A DNA stretch of 64,000 nt from Aurantiacibacter zhengii (GTDB lineage: Bacteria; Pseudomonadota; Alphaproteobacteria; Sphingomonadales; Sphingomonadaceae): contig NZ_QXFL01000001.1 of the NCBI RefSeq assembly GCF_003584125.1, forward strand, positions 310,001-374,000, written 5' to 3'. The notes under the pieces are model-generated. The model worked only from the letters and a program-made list of their open reading frames with translations. It had not been told where the DNA came from and ran no database searches. The position numbers and the translations under genes were made by a program. Below, piece by piece: positions 33,683 to 41,977 of the stretch (positions are counted from its first letter, which is position 1; the number at the start of each line of letters is the position of its first letter).

Positions 33683-34971
33683 TCCGCCGGGTCCCCCGGA
33701 AACTTGATTCGTCGCTCGCGGATCGCCTGTTCGGCCTGTTCTTCCAGGTGCCAGGGCAGTTCCTCGAACACGTCCTCGAACATGGTGTGGAAGGGATGGT
33801 GCAGGCCGTGACCGAGGATGCCGTTCTTTTCAGCCTCCTTCATGGCCTTGCGGACTATGGCATCCAGCTCGGTATCCATGTCTTCCTGCTGTTCGTCGCT
33901 CCATTCGCCCAATGCGATCAGGTGGCGGGCGAGCCGCATGATGGGATCGCCAAGCGGCCACTCCTCGCGTTCTTCCGCGCTGCGATAGGCGCTGGGATCG
34001 TCGGAGGTGGAGTGCCCCTCGGCGCGGTAGGTAAAGTGCTCGATCAGCGTCGGGCCGGCATTGGCACGGGCGCGGTCCGCGGCCCAGCGCTCTGCCGCAA
34101 ACACGGCGAGCGGATCATTGCCGTCCACGCGCAGGCCCGCCATGCCATAGCCAATGGCCCGAGCGGCGAAGGTGGCGCGCTCCGATCCGGCAAAGCCCGA
34201 AAACGACGAAATCGCCCACTGGTTATTGATGACGTTGAAGATGACCGGCGCGTTGTAGACTGTCGCAAAGGTCAGCGCGGAGTGGAAGTCACCCTCCGCC
34301 GTGCTGCCCTCGCCCACCCAGGTTGCCGCGATGCGCGAATCGCCCTTGCTGGCGCTGGCCATGGCGAACCCGGTCGCCTGCGGCAGCTGCGTGGCGAGGT
34401 TGCCGGAAATGGAGAAGAAGTTCAGCCGCTTCGAACAGTACATGATCGGGAGCTGGCGCCCCTTCAGCTTGTCCGCCTTGTTCGAGTAGATCTGGTTGAT
34501 CATCTCGGTCAGCTCGTAGCCCCGCGCGATCAGGCAGCCCTGCTGGCGATAGCTGGGGAAGATCATGTCATCGCCCGCCAGGGCGTGAGTGGCGCAGACG
34601 CTCGTCGCCTCTTCACCGGTACACTTCATGTAGAAGCTGGTCTTGCCCTGCCGCTGGGCACGGTACATGCGATTGTCGAAAGCCCGCACCAAGGCCATTT
34701 CGCGCAGCATCTGCCGCAGCGTATCGGCGTCGAGACGCGGATCCCATGGACCGTGCGCCTGATTGTCATCACCCAGCACGCGGACAAGGTCATTGCAAAG
34801 CGCGAAAGTGTCCTTGGCTTCGCACGCTTCATCCGGGCGCGATTGCTCGCCCGCTTCAGGTATATTGAGGTGGCTGTAATCGACCTTGTCACCGGGGCGA
34901 TACTTCGGCTCCGGCACGTGCAAGGCGAGCTTAGGGCGGTTCGTGCCCTTATCGTCGCGCTGATCCGCCAT
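33679..34971 (-). CDS. bkdA1: Branched-chain 2-oxoacid dehydrogenase E1 component, alpha subunit
   Basis: The 430-residue E1 alpha has an N-terminal extension (1-80) seen in bacterial BkdA1. FDNRMYRAQRQGKTSFYMKCTGEEA follows, and the ThDP-binding motif is WVGEGSTAEGDFHSAL ... FNVINNQWAIS. The phospho-loop-like segment is YRAEGHSTSDDPSAYR. These match branched-chain E1 alpha more closely than the shorter PDH E1 alpha. ATG 34971 follows GGGAGA. A strong promoter (TTGACC-N17-TATAAT) begins about 40 bases upstream of the ATG, so it is the first gene of the bkd operon. Confidence 0.93.
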   Translation of the reverse strand: MADQRDDKGTNRPKLALHVPEPKYRPGDKVDYSHLNIPEAGEQSRPDEACEAKDTFALCNDLVRVLGDDNQAHGPWDPRLDADTLRQMLREMALVRAFDNRMYRAQRQGKTSFYMKCTGEEATSVCATHALAGDDMIFPSYRQQGCLIARGYELTEMINQIYSNKADKLKGRQLPIMYCSKRLNFFSISGNLATQLPQATGFAMASASKGDSRIAATWVGEGSTAEGDFHSALTFATVYNAPVIFNVINNQWAISSFSGFAGSERATFAARAIGYGMAGLRVDGNDPLAVFAAERWAADRARANAGPTLIEHFTYRAEGHSTSDDPSAYRSAEEREEWPLGDPIMRLARHLIALGEWSDEQQEDMDTELDAIVRKAMKEAEKNGILGHGLHHPFHTMFEDVFEELPWHLEEQAEQAIRERRIKFPGDPAE

Positions 34972-35018
34972 CGCCTGCTCTCCCGGTTTTTGGCATAATA
35001 TTATTCCAGTTTTGCGGA

Positions 35019-35047
35019 ATTATATTACCTATCTCTGTAACGGTCAA
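35019..35047 (-). promoter_or_regulatory. Near-consensus sigma-70 promoter for the bkd operon
   Basis: On the minus strand TTGACC (35047-35042), a 17-base spacer and a perfect TATAAT (35024-35019) precede bkdA1 by about 48 bases. Flanking AT-rich repeats GGAATAATATTATGCC and GGAATTATATTACC-like sequences overlap the start region and may be operator sites of an AsnC/Lrp-type regulator. No such regulator gene is adjacent. Confidence 0.8.
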
Positions 35048-35068
35048 TCCGGGGTACCACAGGAATTC

Positions 35069-36016
35069 TCAGACCGCCACAGGGGCACGCAACACTCCTT
35101 GCGGTTCGTAATCAACCACCTCAAAATCGTCGAACGAGTAGTCGAAAATTGTCGGCGGCACCCTCTTCAGAACAAGTTTTGGCGCGCCCGCCGGTTCCCG
35201 CTTGAGCTGGGCTTCCACCAGTTCGGTGTGGTTGAGATAAAGGTGGGTATCACCGCCGGACCAAACCAGCTCCCCCGGCAGCAGATTCGTCTGCGCCGCC
35301 ATCATGCGGGTCAGCAGGGCCGCGCCGAACAGATTGAACGGCAGGCCTAGCGCCACGTCGCAACTGCGCTGGTACAGCATGCAGTTGAGCCGTGCCGCCT
35401 CCCCTTCCCCGGCGACATGGAACTGGTAGGTCTTGTGGCACGGCGGCAGTGCCATGCGATCCAGCTCGGCCACGTTCCAGCCTTCGATAATGTGGCGGCG
35501 GCTGCCCGGACTGTTCTTCAGGCTCTCCACCACCTGCGCCACCTGATTGATGCCCGGCCCGCGTTGGTATCGGCCATCCGGCCCGTATTCATAGGTCGGC
35601 CAGTCGACCCACTGCTTGCCATAGACCGGGCCAAGATCGCCCCAGTTCTTCGCAAAGGCCTCGTCCGCGACGATCCGCGCCTCGAATTCCTCCTGGCCGA
35701 TGTCCTCGCCGCTTGCCTGCCTGTATTTCTTTAGCGGCCAGTCGCTCCAGATCGTCACGCCCTGTTGCAGCAGCGGACGAATGTTGGTGCTGCCGGTCAA
35801 GAACCACAGCATCTCCTTTGCGGCGGCCTTCCAGTATACGCGCTTGGTGGTGAGAAGCGGCACGCGGTCTTGCCCCAAGTCGAACCGCAGCATGGTGCCG
35901 AAGATGGATCGCGTGCCGACACCGGTACGGTCCATGCGCTGGTCCCCGTGCTCCCAGATCTGGCGCATCAGGTCGAGGTATTGCCATTCGGGGTGGCGGT
36001 CGGTGTTTGCGGTCAT
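35069..36016 (-). CDS. thyA: Thymidylate synthase
   Basis: ThyA methylates dUMP to dTMP with methylene-THF. The 315-residue protein has RTGVGTRSIFGTMLRFDL, WKAAAKEMLWFLTG and the catalytic Cys in MALPPCHKTYQFHV. The phosphate/dUMP site is MLYQRSCDVALGLPFN, with THLYLNHTELVEAQL. ATG 36016 (MTANTDRHPEWQYLDL) gives the standard start; a further upstream in-frame start would add an unlikely leader. It is followed by the bkd promoter region on the same strand. dfrA (often adjacent) is not seen here. Confidence 0.96.
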   Translation of the reverse strand: MTANTDRHPEWQYLDLMRQIWEHGDQRMDRTGVGTRSIFGTMLRFDLGQDRVPLLTTKRVYWKAAAKEMLWFLTGSTNIRPLLQQGVTIWSDWPLKKYRQASGEDIGQEEFEARIVADEAFAKNWGDLGPVYGKQWVDWPTYEYGPDGRYQRGPGINQVAQVVESLKNSPGSRRHIIEGWNVAELDRMALPPCHKTYQFHVAGEGEAARLNCMLYQRSCDVALGLPFNLFGAALLTRMMAAQTNLLPGELVWSGGDTHLYLNHTELVEAQLKREPAGAPKLVLKRVPPTIFDYSFDDFEVVDYEPQGVLRAPVAV

Positions 36017-36065
36017 GCGGACATCGCTAACAGCATCGATCCGGGTGTGCCAGAGAGACGGCAAT

Positions 36066-36124
36066 GCCTGCCTTCAGACTTTGCTCGAGGCAGGCCTTTC
36101 GACTTTGCTCAAGACAGGCTTGCC
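36066..36124. repeat. Two tandem REP-like copies of a GACTTTGCTC repeat
   Basis: Two head-to-tail degenerate copies contain ACTTTGCTCGAGGCAGG and GACTTTGCTCAAGACAGG. They lie between thyA and tRNA-Pro and belong to the type of sphingomonad repeat that reads CTTTGCTCAGGACAGG elsewhere. They hold no gene. Confidence 0.6.
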
Positions 36125-36189
36125 AGCACGAACCACTCCCCCTATAGGGCCGCCTCTGCCTCGCGGGGTTCGCCTCGCAACGCACCGGT

Positions 36190-36266
36190 CGGGGAGTAGC
36201 TCAGCCTGGTAGAGCACTGTCTTCGGGAGGCAGGGGCCGGAGGTTCGAATCCTCTCTCCCCGACCA
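36190..36266 (+). tRNA. tRNA-Pro (anticodon CGG)
   Basis: The 77-nt gene has acceptor CGGGGAG/CTCCCCG, D arm GCTCAGCCTGGTAGAGC, and anticodon stem CTGTC/GGCAG around the loop TTCGGGA giving CGG. The T arm is GGTTCGAATCC and the CCA is encoded. Confidence 0.97.
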
Positions 36267-36367
36267 ATTTTCATCCCCCACAGATCGCCTTGAGCGAGGG
36301 GTCGCGCCGCGACCCACCTCTGCCCCGTGCATGAAACCAAGCTTCCTCGGGGGCGTTGGATGGCGTG
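36267..36367. other. Intergenic region between tRNA-Pro and PAP2 gene
   Basis: No gene, hairpin or repeat was recognised in these 101 bases. There is no obvious integrase or attachment-site duplication after the tRNA-Pro 3' end. Confidence 0.5.
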
Positions 36368-37138
36368 ATGGCCGTGCGATCCGCAAATGCTCTTGATACA
36401 TTGAAGCGCTTCTTCAGTCCGCACCGGGCCGACTCGCGCATTCTTGTCACTTTCCTCGCGCTGGTCGCGGGGTTGCTCGCATTCGGGCATCTCGCATCAG
36501 AGATTGCCGAGGGCGACACCTTCGCAATGGACAAGGCCATCGTCACCGGCTTGCGCACGGCGGCGGATCCCGGGGTGCCCATCGGGCCGCACTGGCTGCA
36601 GGGATGGATGATCGACTTCACCGCACTTGGCGGGGCTCCCGTGCTTACCCTGATCACGGTTGTCGTTGTCGGGCTGCTCGCGTCGCTGCAAAAGTTCAGG
36701 ATGGCAGGCTTCGTCGCTGTGGCAATCGCAGGCGGCGCCCTGCTGAGCGTGGCAATCAAGGCCATATTCGACCGCGCGCGGCCCGAGATCGTGCCGCACC
36801 TGGTGGAAGTCACCTCGGCAAGTTTTCCCAGTGGGCATGCCATGAATTCATCCATCGTGTACCTCACGCTGGCCGTGCTGCTGGCGCGCTCCCAGGAAAG
36901 CCGCCGCGTGCAGATCTACCTGATCACCGTGGCCATCGCGCTGGCCCTGCTTATCGGTTGCACGCGCGTCTACCTCGGTGTCCACTGGCCTACCGACGTG
37001 CTGGCCGGATGGTCTGTGGGCGCGGCTTTCAGTGCTGCGTGTTCACTCGTCGCCAAGCGCCTGCAGCGCGAACATACTATCGAACAGGCGCACGAAACCA
37101 CCGAAGACGCGCGCGGCGAAGACACCTCCCCCTTGTAA
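36368..37138 (+). CDS. PAP2-family phosphatase (membrane)
   Basis: The 256-residue inner-membrane protein has about five TM segments and the three PAP2 motifs KAIFDRARPEIVPH, SASFPSGHAMNSSIVYL and CTRVYLGVHWPTDVLAGW. These carry the conserved Lys/Arg, Ser-Gly-His and catalytic His/Asp residues. Such enzymes dephosphorylate undecaprenyl pyrophosphate or lipid phosphates. A C-terminal hydrophilic tail (about residues 220-256) follows the last TM. ATG 36368 was used; starts just upstream are GTG/TTG. It lies 102 bases downstream of tRNA-Pro and 54 bases upstream of purF. Confidence 0.88.
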   Translation: MAVRSANALDTLKRFFSPHRADSRILVTFLALVAGLLAFGHLASEIAEGDTFAMDKAIVTGLRTAADPGVPIGPHWLQGWMIDFTALGGAPVLTLITVVVVGLLASLQKFRMAGFVAVAIAGGALLSVAIKAIFDRARPEIVPHLVEVTSASFPSGHAMNSSIVYLTLAVLLARSQESRRVQIYLITVAIALALLIGCTRVYLGVHWPTDVLAGWSVGAAFSAACSLVAKRLQREHTIEQAHETTEDARGEDTSPL

Positions 37139-37191
37139 TCGAACCGCAACATCGCCATTGGGGCAGCGCTGCTCGTTACAAACGGAAATCG

Positions 37192-38667
37192 ATGAATTTC
37201 ACCAATCCCTTTTTGAACGGTGACGGTGACGACAAGCTGCATGAAGAGTGCGGCGTGTTCGGCATCATCGGCGCGCCCGATGCGGCGGCCGCCTGCGCGC
37301 TGGGGCTTCACGCCCTGCAGCACCGCGGGCAGGAAGCCGTGGGCATCACCAGTTTCGACGGGGCGGAGTTCTACACCCGCCGCGGCCTTGGCCACGTGGC
37401 CGACAACTTCTCCAGCGCCGAATCGATAGCCGAACTGCCCGGCCACATGGCGGGCGGGCACGTTCGCTATTCCACCACCGGTGGATCGGGCATGCGCAAC
37501 GTGCAGCCGCTGTATGCCGACCTTGCCAGCGGCGGCTTTGCGGTGGCGCACAATGGCAACATTTCCAACGCCATGCGGCTGAAGCAGGAACTGGTCAGCA
37601 AGGGCGCGATCTTCCAGTCGACCAGCGATACGGAGGTGATCATCCACCTCGTCGCCACCAGTCGCTATCCGACCATGCTCGACAAGCTGACCGACGCGCT
37701 GCGCATGGTCGAGGGTGCCTATGCGCTGGTCGTGATGACGCCGCGCGGCATGGCCGCCTGCCGCGATCCCATGGGCATTCGCCCGCTGGTGATGGGCAGG
37801 CTGGGCGATGCCGTGGTGTTCGCCAGCGAGACAGTGGCGCTGGACGTCATCGGCGCGGAATTCACCCGCCAGGTCGATCCCGGTGAATTCGTCGAGGTCG
37901 ATTTCGATGGCACCATCCGCTCGCACCGCCCGTTCGGCGATACGCCTGCGCGTCCATGCATTTTCGAGCATGTCTATTTCAGCCGCCCGGATTCGATCTT
38001 CAACAAGCGCAGCGTCTACGAAAGCCGCAAGAACATCGGCATGGAACTGGCGCGCGAAATGCCCTGCGATGCCGACCTTGTCGTGCCCGTTCCCGACAGC
38101 GGCGTACCTGCCGCCATCGGCTATGCACAGGAAAGCGGTCTGCCGTTCGAACTGGGCATCATCCGCTCGCACTATGTCGGGCGTACGTTCATCCAGCCGA
38201 GTGACAGCGCGCGCCATGCCGGTGTGAAGCGTAAGCACAATGCCAACCGCAAGATCGTGGAAGGCAAGCGCATCGTGCTGATCGACGATTCCATCGTGCG
38301 CGGCACCACCAGCCTGAAGATCGTGCAGATGATGCGGGATGCCGGCGCGAAGGAAGTGCACTTCCGCGTTGCCAGCCCGCCCACCGGGCACGGCTGCTAT
38401 TACGGCGTCGACACGCCCGAACGTTCCAAGCTGCTGGCAGGCCGGATGGACCTGGCCGCGATGCGCGAATTCATCCAAGCCGACAGCCTTGCCTTCGTTT
38501 CGATAGACGGGCTTTATCGCGCGGTCGGATTGGCAGGCCGGGACAAGGCCTGCCCGCAGTATTGCGATGCCTGCTTCACAGGGGAGTATCCCACCCCGCT
38601 CACCGACCTTGCCAATCGCAAGGACCGGGAAGCGCAACTGAGCCTCCCGGTCAACGAGGACGCCTGA
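37192..38667 (+). CDS. purF: Amidophosphoribosyltransferase
   Basis: PurF performs the first committed step of purine synthesis (PRPP plus Gln to phosphoribosylamine). The 491-residue protein has a short propeptide before the nucleophile Cys in HEECGVFGIIG. The glutaminase domain has LQHRGQEAVGI, GHVRYSTTGGSG and AHNGNISNA, and the PRTase motif is VLIDDSIVRGTTS. Conserved Cys residues in ARPCIFEHVYF, GHGCYYGVDTP and CPQYCDACFTGEYP indicate the [4Fe-4S]-containing Bacillus-type enzyme, so it should be oxygen-sensitive. Start ATG 37192. It is followed after 1 base by the SDR gene. Confidence 0.96.
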   Translation: MNFTNPFLNGDGDDKLHEECGVFGIIGAPDAAAACALGLHALQHRGQEAVGITSFDGAEFYTRRGLGHVADNFSSAESIAELPGHMAGGHVRYSTTGGSGMRNVQPLYADLASGGFAVAHNGNISNAMRLKQELVSKGAIFQSTSDTEVIIHLVATSRYPTMLDKLTDALRMVEGAYALVVMTPRGMAACRDPMGIRPLVMGRLGDAVVFASETVALDVIGAEFTRQVDPGEFVEVDFDGTIRSHRPFGDTPARPCIFEHVYFSRPDSIFNKRSVYESRKNIGMELAREMPCDADLVVPVPDSGVPAAIGYAQESGLPFELGIIRSHYVGRTFIQPSDSARHAGVKRKHNANRKIVEGKRIVLIDDSIVRGTTSLKIVQMMRDAGAKEVHFRVASPPTGHGCYYGVDTPERSKLLAGRMDLAAMREFIQADSLAFVSIDGLYRAVGLAGRDKACPQYCDACFTGEYPTPLTDLANRKDREAQLSLPVNEDA

Positions 38668-38668
38668 C

Positions 38669-39400
38669 ATGACAGATACCGCCGCCGACAAACCCCTTGC
38701 GGGCAAGATTGCGCTTGTCACGGGCGCCAGCCGCGGCATCGGGGCAGCCTCGGCAAAGGCTCTGGCAGCAAGGGGCGCCCACGTCGTGCTGGTGGCACGC
38801 AAGGTGAAGGACCTGGAAGGCGTAGAGGATGCGATCCACGATGCTGGCGGCACCTCCACCATCGCCCCGCTCGACCTGACCGATGGCGAGAGCATCGGCC
38901 GCTTGGCGCAGGCCATTGCAGAGCGGTGGGAAAAGCTGGATTTCCTGGTGATATGTGCCGCCCAGTTGCCAACGCTTACCCCCGTCACCCAGATCGACGG
39001 CAAGCAGTTCAACCAGGCCATGACGCTTAACGTATTGGCCACACAGGCCCTGCTGGCCGCGTTCGATCCGCTGCTGAAGCGGGCAGAGGCTGGACGGATC
39101 ATCGGCCTGACCAGTTCCGTCGGTGCGGAACCGCGCCCTTTCTGGGGTGCCTACGGCGCGACCAAGGCGGCGTTCGACAACCTGCTGGAAAGCCACGCCA
39201 AGGAAGTCGAGCGGATTTCCGAGACCCGGCTGGCCATTCTCGATCCGGGAGCGACCCGCACCGACATGCGCGCCCGCGCCTATCCGGGTGAAGACCCCGA
39301 AACGGTCAAGCCGCCGGAAGATGTGGCAGAACGCATCGTGCAGATGCTGGTGGAAGATTTCCCCAATCTGCACCGCGAAAGAGTGGAAAGTTCGCGTTAA
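38669..39400 (+). CDS. SDR-family NAD(P)-dependent oxidoreductase
   Basis: This 243-residue classical short-chain dehydrogenase has nucleotide-binding GASRGIGAASAKALAARGA, the strand LDFLVICAAQ (an unusual NNAG replacement, CAAQ), catalytic Ser in LTSSVGAEPR, and YGATK as the Tyr-x3-Lys pair. The substrate is unknown. Start ATG 38669 is one base after the purF stop, so the pair is co-transcribed although no metabolic link is obvious. A PilZ gene follows. Confidence 0.88.
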   Translation: MTDTAADKPLAGKIALVTGASRGIGAASAKALAARGAHVVLVARKVKDLEGVEDAIHDAGGTSTIAPLDLTDGESIGRLAQAIAERWEKLDFLVICAAQLPTLTPVTQIDGKQFNQAMTLNVLATQALLAAFDPLLKRAEAGRIIGLTSSVGAEPRPFWGAYGATKAAFDNLLESHAKEVERISETRLAILDPGATRTDMRARAYPGEDPETVKPPEDVAERIVQMLVEDFPNLHRERVESSR

Positions 39401-39426
39401 CCACGCGTCTTAGTTCCTGCTTAACG
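39397..39426 (+). promoter_or_regulatory. Paired TTAAC element upstream of second PilZ gene
   Basis: TTAACC at 39397 and TTAACG at 39421 are 24 bases apart. The first is followed by ACGCGTCTT, nearly identical to the element at 1213 (TTAACCACGCATCTT). The first copy overlaps the last codons of the preceding SDR gene. Confidence 0.5.
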
Positions 39427-39502
39427 CTGGTCCGACATGCTGTGTGAAGCAAGGCCTCCGAGGGAGCTTTGGGTATCACGCGAATTACGGGAACTGGCCG
39501 CC

Positions 39503-39850
39503 ATGACCATGCAGAACACGGTGGGACGCTACGACATCGCTGCGCAGGAAGATCGCAGCGCGCCGCGCACCAAGATCATGATCCCCGCCCAATTGCGCGG
39601 TTCGGGCATGCGCGCGTTCCAGACGGTGGTGAACGACCTATCGCTGTCCGGCTTTTCCGCAACGGCACTGAACCGGATGCATCCGGGCTCTGTCTGCTGG
39701 CTGACGCTTCCGGGTCTCGAATCGCTCCAGGCCGAAGTGGTCTGGTGGGAAAACGGCATGGCGGGTTGCGCCTTCGTAAACCTGCTCTCCCCCATCGTGC
39801 ACGACAACATCCTGGCGCGCTATCGCGGAGACGGGACCTACCGCGGCTGA
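39503..39850 (+). CDS. PilZ domain protein (second copy in window)
   Basis: This 115-residue protein has an Arg-containing N-terminal segment EDRSAPRTKIMIPAQLR and the VNDLSLSGFSATAL motif corresponding to the RxxxR ... (D/N)xSxxG c-di-GMP site. The PilZ barrel ends near QAEVVWWENGMAGCAFVNLL. No other domain is present. ATG 39503 begins MTMQNTVGRYD; a longer in-frame start near 39437 lacks support. The upstream TTAAC pair matches that of the PilZ gene at 1287. It converges with the TspO-like gene at a distance of 1 base. Confidence 0.8.
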   Translation: MTMQNTVGRYDIAAQEDRSAPRTKIMIPAQLRGSGMRAFQTVVNDLSLSGFSATALNRMHPGSVCWLTLPGLESLQAEVVWWENGMAGCAFVNLLSPIVHDNILARYRGDGTYRG

Positions 39851-39851
39851 G

Positions 39852-40655
39852 CTAGCCGAACCAGTGCCGGCGATTGCCGACTTCGCGCAGCTTGAACAGG
39901 GTCGTGACGATCACCAGAACCGCCGAGATGATGACAGCATAGGCGACCTCCGTCGCTGACTGTCCTCCAGCGGCGTAGATGGCGCACAAGGCCCACAGGA
40001 ATACGCCTGCATAGACGGGATTGCCCCTGCCCCGGGCGATGGCAATCGAGGCGATCACTCCGCCGGCAAACACGATGATGGCCGCGAGCAGGGCATTTTC
40101 CTGCCCTGCCCCCACGCCGTAGTAGGTGAGCGTGGCGGCGATGTTGACGATCGTCGCGACTGTCAGCCATGCCGCCAACGCGCTCAGCGGCAGCATTACC
40201 AGCCAGCGTTCGTCCCTGATGAAATCCCGCTTCAGCGCAACGAGCCGGCGATAGATGGTCAGCATGCAGGCAAGCGCGAAAACGATGATCGCGACCGATA
40301 TCGCGGTGAGCGCGTGAAGCTGCGTATAGATTGCCCACAGGCCGTTGCCGACAAAGGCACCCGTGGCGGGCCAGGCGATGGAATGTAGCAGCTCGTCCCG
40401 GCGCTGCGCAGGCAGGGCTTGGTAAATGGCGAAAAGCGCCGTCCCGAAGAACAGCGGCCCCCAGATCGCGAACGCCCAGCCAGCCGGGGTTACGAGCGTG
40501 CGGGTAGCGTCAGACCTGCTCCCGATCTCCTCGCCGATGCCAAAGGCCGGCAGGAAGGTCGCACCGATCTGGAATATGACGGCCAGCAGCACTGCTGCGC
40601 GTTGGATGGCGCTGCGTTCGAAGGCGCTGGATTTTCGTGATGGAAGGGTAGCCAT
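39852..40655 (-). CDS. TspO/MBR-like tryptophan-rich membrane protein
   Basis: This 267-residue membrane protein has about seven hydrophobic helices. Trp/aromatic-rich motifs PAGWAFAIWGPLFFG, NGLWAIYTQLHA, AAWLTVATIVNIAATLTYYGV and FLWALCAIYAAG recall the extended TspO-like/'tryptophan-rich sensory protein' family (longer than the ~155-residue classical TspO). TspO proteins bind porphyrins and take part in light and oxidative stress regulation in Rhodobacter; no binding site could be verified here. It is the last of a run of seven co-directional genes that also includes photolyase and CFA synthase. Confidence 0.65.
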   Translation of the reverse strand: MATLPSRKSSAFERSAIQRAAVLLAVIFQIGATFLPAFGIGEEIGSRSDATRTLVTPAGWAFAIWGPLFFGTALFAIYQALPAQRRDELLHSIAWPATGAFVGNGLWAIYTQLHALTAISVAIIVFALACMLTIYRRLVALKRDFIRDERWLVMLPLSALAAWLTVATIVNIAATLTYYGVGAGQENALLAAIIVFAGGVIASIAIARGRGNPVYAGVFLWALCAIYAAGGQSATEVAYAVIISAVLVIVTTLFKLREVGNRRHWFG

Positions 40656-40708
40656 GAACTGCGAACGCCGCCCCGCGCGGTCCGTTCCACCCGCGTCCGG
40701 CCTGTGGG

Positions 40709-41977
40709 CTAGTCCCGCTCGACCGCTTTCGCCTTGCGGGTGGAGAACATTCCGGTCGTGTCGACCACGGCTTTCGAAAGGAAGCTGTCACCCTCCAGCC
40801 GCTTGAACTGGCGGTGACCGACGAGGAAAGCGACGATATCGGCCTGCTCGCGCGCTTCGTCCGATGTCACCAGCCGCACGTTAGCGCAATTTGCCAGCGA
40901 CGCCGGCAGCGCATCGAGATTGGGCTCCACCACCAGTACCTGAGCGCCTTCGATCTTCGCGATCTCTTCGACGATTTCCAGTGCCGGGCTTTCGCGCACG
41001 TCGTCCACGTCCGGCTTGTAGGTGATGCCGTAGCAGGCGACGGTCGGCACCTTGAATCGGTCCGCCAGGGCGCGAACCTGCGCAACCACGCGGTGCGGCT
41101 TGTCGTCGTTCACGATGCGCGCGGTGCGGATCAGGCGGGCCTCTTCCGGAGCGCTGGAGACGATGAACCACGGGTCCACCGCAATACAGTGCCCGCCCAC
41201 GCCAGCGCCGGGCATCAGGATATTCACCCGAGGATGCTGGTTGGCCAGTTCGCGCACCTGCCAGATATCGGTGCCGAGCTTGTCGCAGATGATCGAAAGC
41301 TCGTTGGCAAAGGCGATGTTGACATCGCGGTATGCGTTTTCGGACAGCTTGCACAGTTCCGCCACGCGGCTGTCGGTGACGTAGCAGGTGCCCATGACGA
41401 AGCTCTGGTAGAGGCGCGCGGCCTTGTTCGCGCAGGCAATGGTCATGCCGCCGATAATGCGATCGTTCGATACGAGTTCACGCAGCATCTGGCCGGGCAG
41501 GATGCGTTCTGGGCAATGGCACAGCGCCACGTCCGCCTCGCGGTCCTCGTCGCGGTAGCGCGGGAATGTCAGGTCCGGACGTACCTCGGCAAAAATCTCC
41601 GCCAGCCGCTCGGTAGAGCCAACGGGAGACGTGGATTCGAGGATGACCACGTTCCCCTTTTCCAGCACCGGCGCGATGGTGCGCGCCGCGGCCTCGACAT
41701 AGGTCATGTCCGGCCCTTCGTTCACCATCGGCGTGGGCACGGCGATCAGGAAGAATTCGGCAGGCTCCGGCGAGGTCGTGGCGCGCAGGCGACCGGTATC
41801 GACCGACGCTGACAACAGCATCTGCAGGTCCGGCTCCTGGAAATGGGCGCGCCCTTCGTTCACCGCGGCAACCACCGCTTCGTTCACATCGAGGCCAATC
41901 ACCTCGTGTCCCCGGCTCGCCAACATGGCGGCGGTGGGCAGGCCGATATAGCCAAGGCCGACGGTGCAGACTTTCAT
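40709..41977 (-). CDS. wecC: UDP-N-acetyl-D-mannosamine dehydrogenase
   Basis: WecC oxidises UDP-ManNAc to UDP-ManNAcA for surface polysaccharide. The 422-residue protein has the NAD-binding KVCTVGLGYIGLPTAAMLA, AVPTPMVNEGPDMTYV, ESTSPVGSTE, the catalytic Cys in GAGVGGHCIAVDPWF, and the C-terminal UDP-binding region with GITYKPDVDDVRESPALEI. Start ATG 41977 overlaps the wecB stop by one base. The pair makes UDP-ManNAcA from UDP-GlcNAc. The glycosylphosphotransferase and Wzz genes 8-10 kb away may use the product, but that link is inferred. Confidence 0.93.
   Translation of the reverse strand: MKVCTVGLGYIGLPTAAMLASRGHEVIGLDVNEAVVAAVNEGRAHFQEPDLQMLLSASVDTGRLRATTSPEPAEFFLIAVPTPMVNEGPDMTYVEAAARTIAPVLEKGNVVILESTSPVGSTERLAEIFAEVRPDLTFPRYRDEDREADVALCHCPERILPGQMLRELVSNDRIIGGMTIACANKAARLYQSFVMGTCYVTDSRVAELCKLSENAYRDVNIAFANELSIICDKLGTDIWQVRELANQHPRVNILMPGAGVGGHCIAVDPWFIVSSAPEEARLIRTARIVNDDKPHRVVAQVRALADRFKVPTVACYGITYKPDVDDVRESPALEIVEEIAKIEGAQVLVVEPNLDALPASLANCANVRLVTSDEAREQADIVAFLVGHRQFKRLEGDSFLSKAVVDTTGMFSTRKAKAVERD

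Noticed and set aside
36190-36367. Genomic island at tRNA-Pro.
   Set aside because: No integrase, direct repeat of the tRNA 3' end or change of base composition was found beside it.
36970-39102. 710-codon minus-strand frame opposite purF and the SDR gene.
   Set aside because: It is antisense to purF, which has all its catalytic motifs, and has no recognisable domain.
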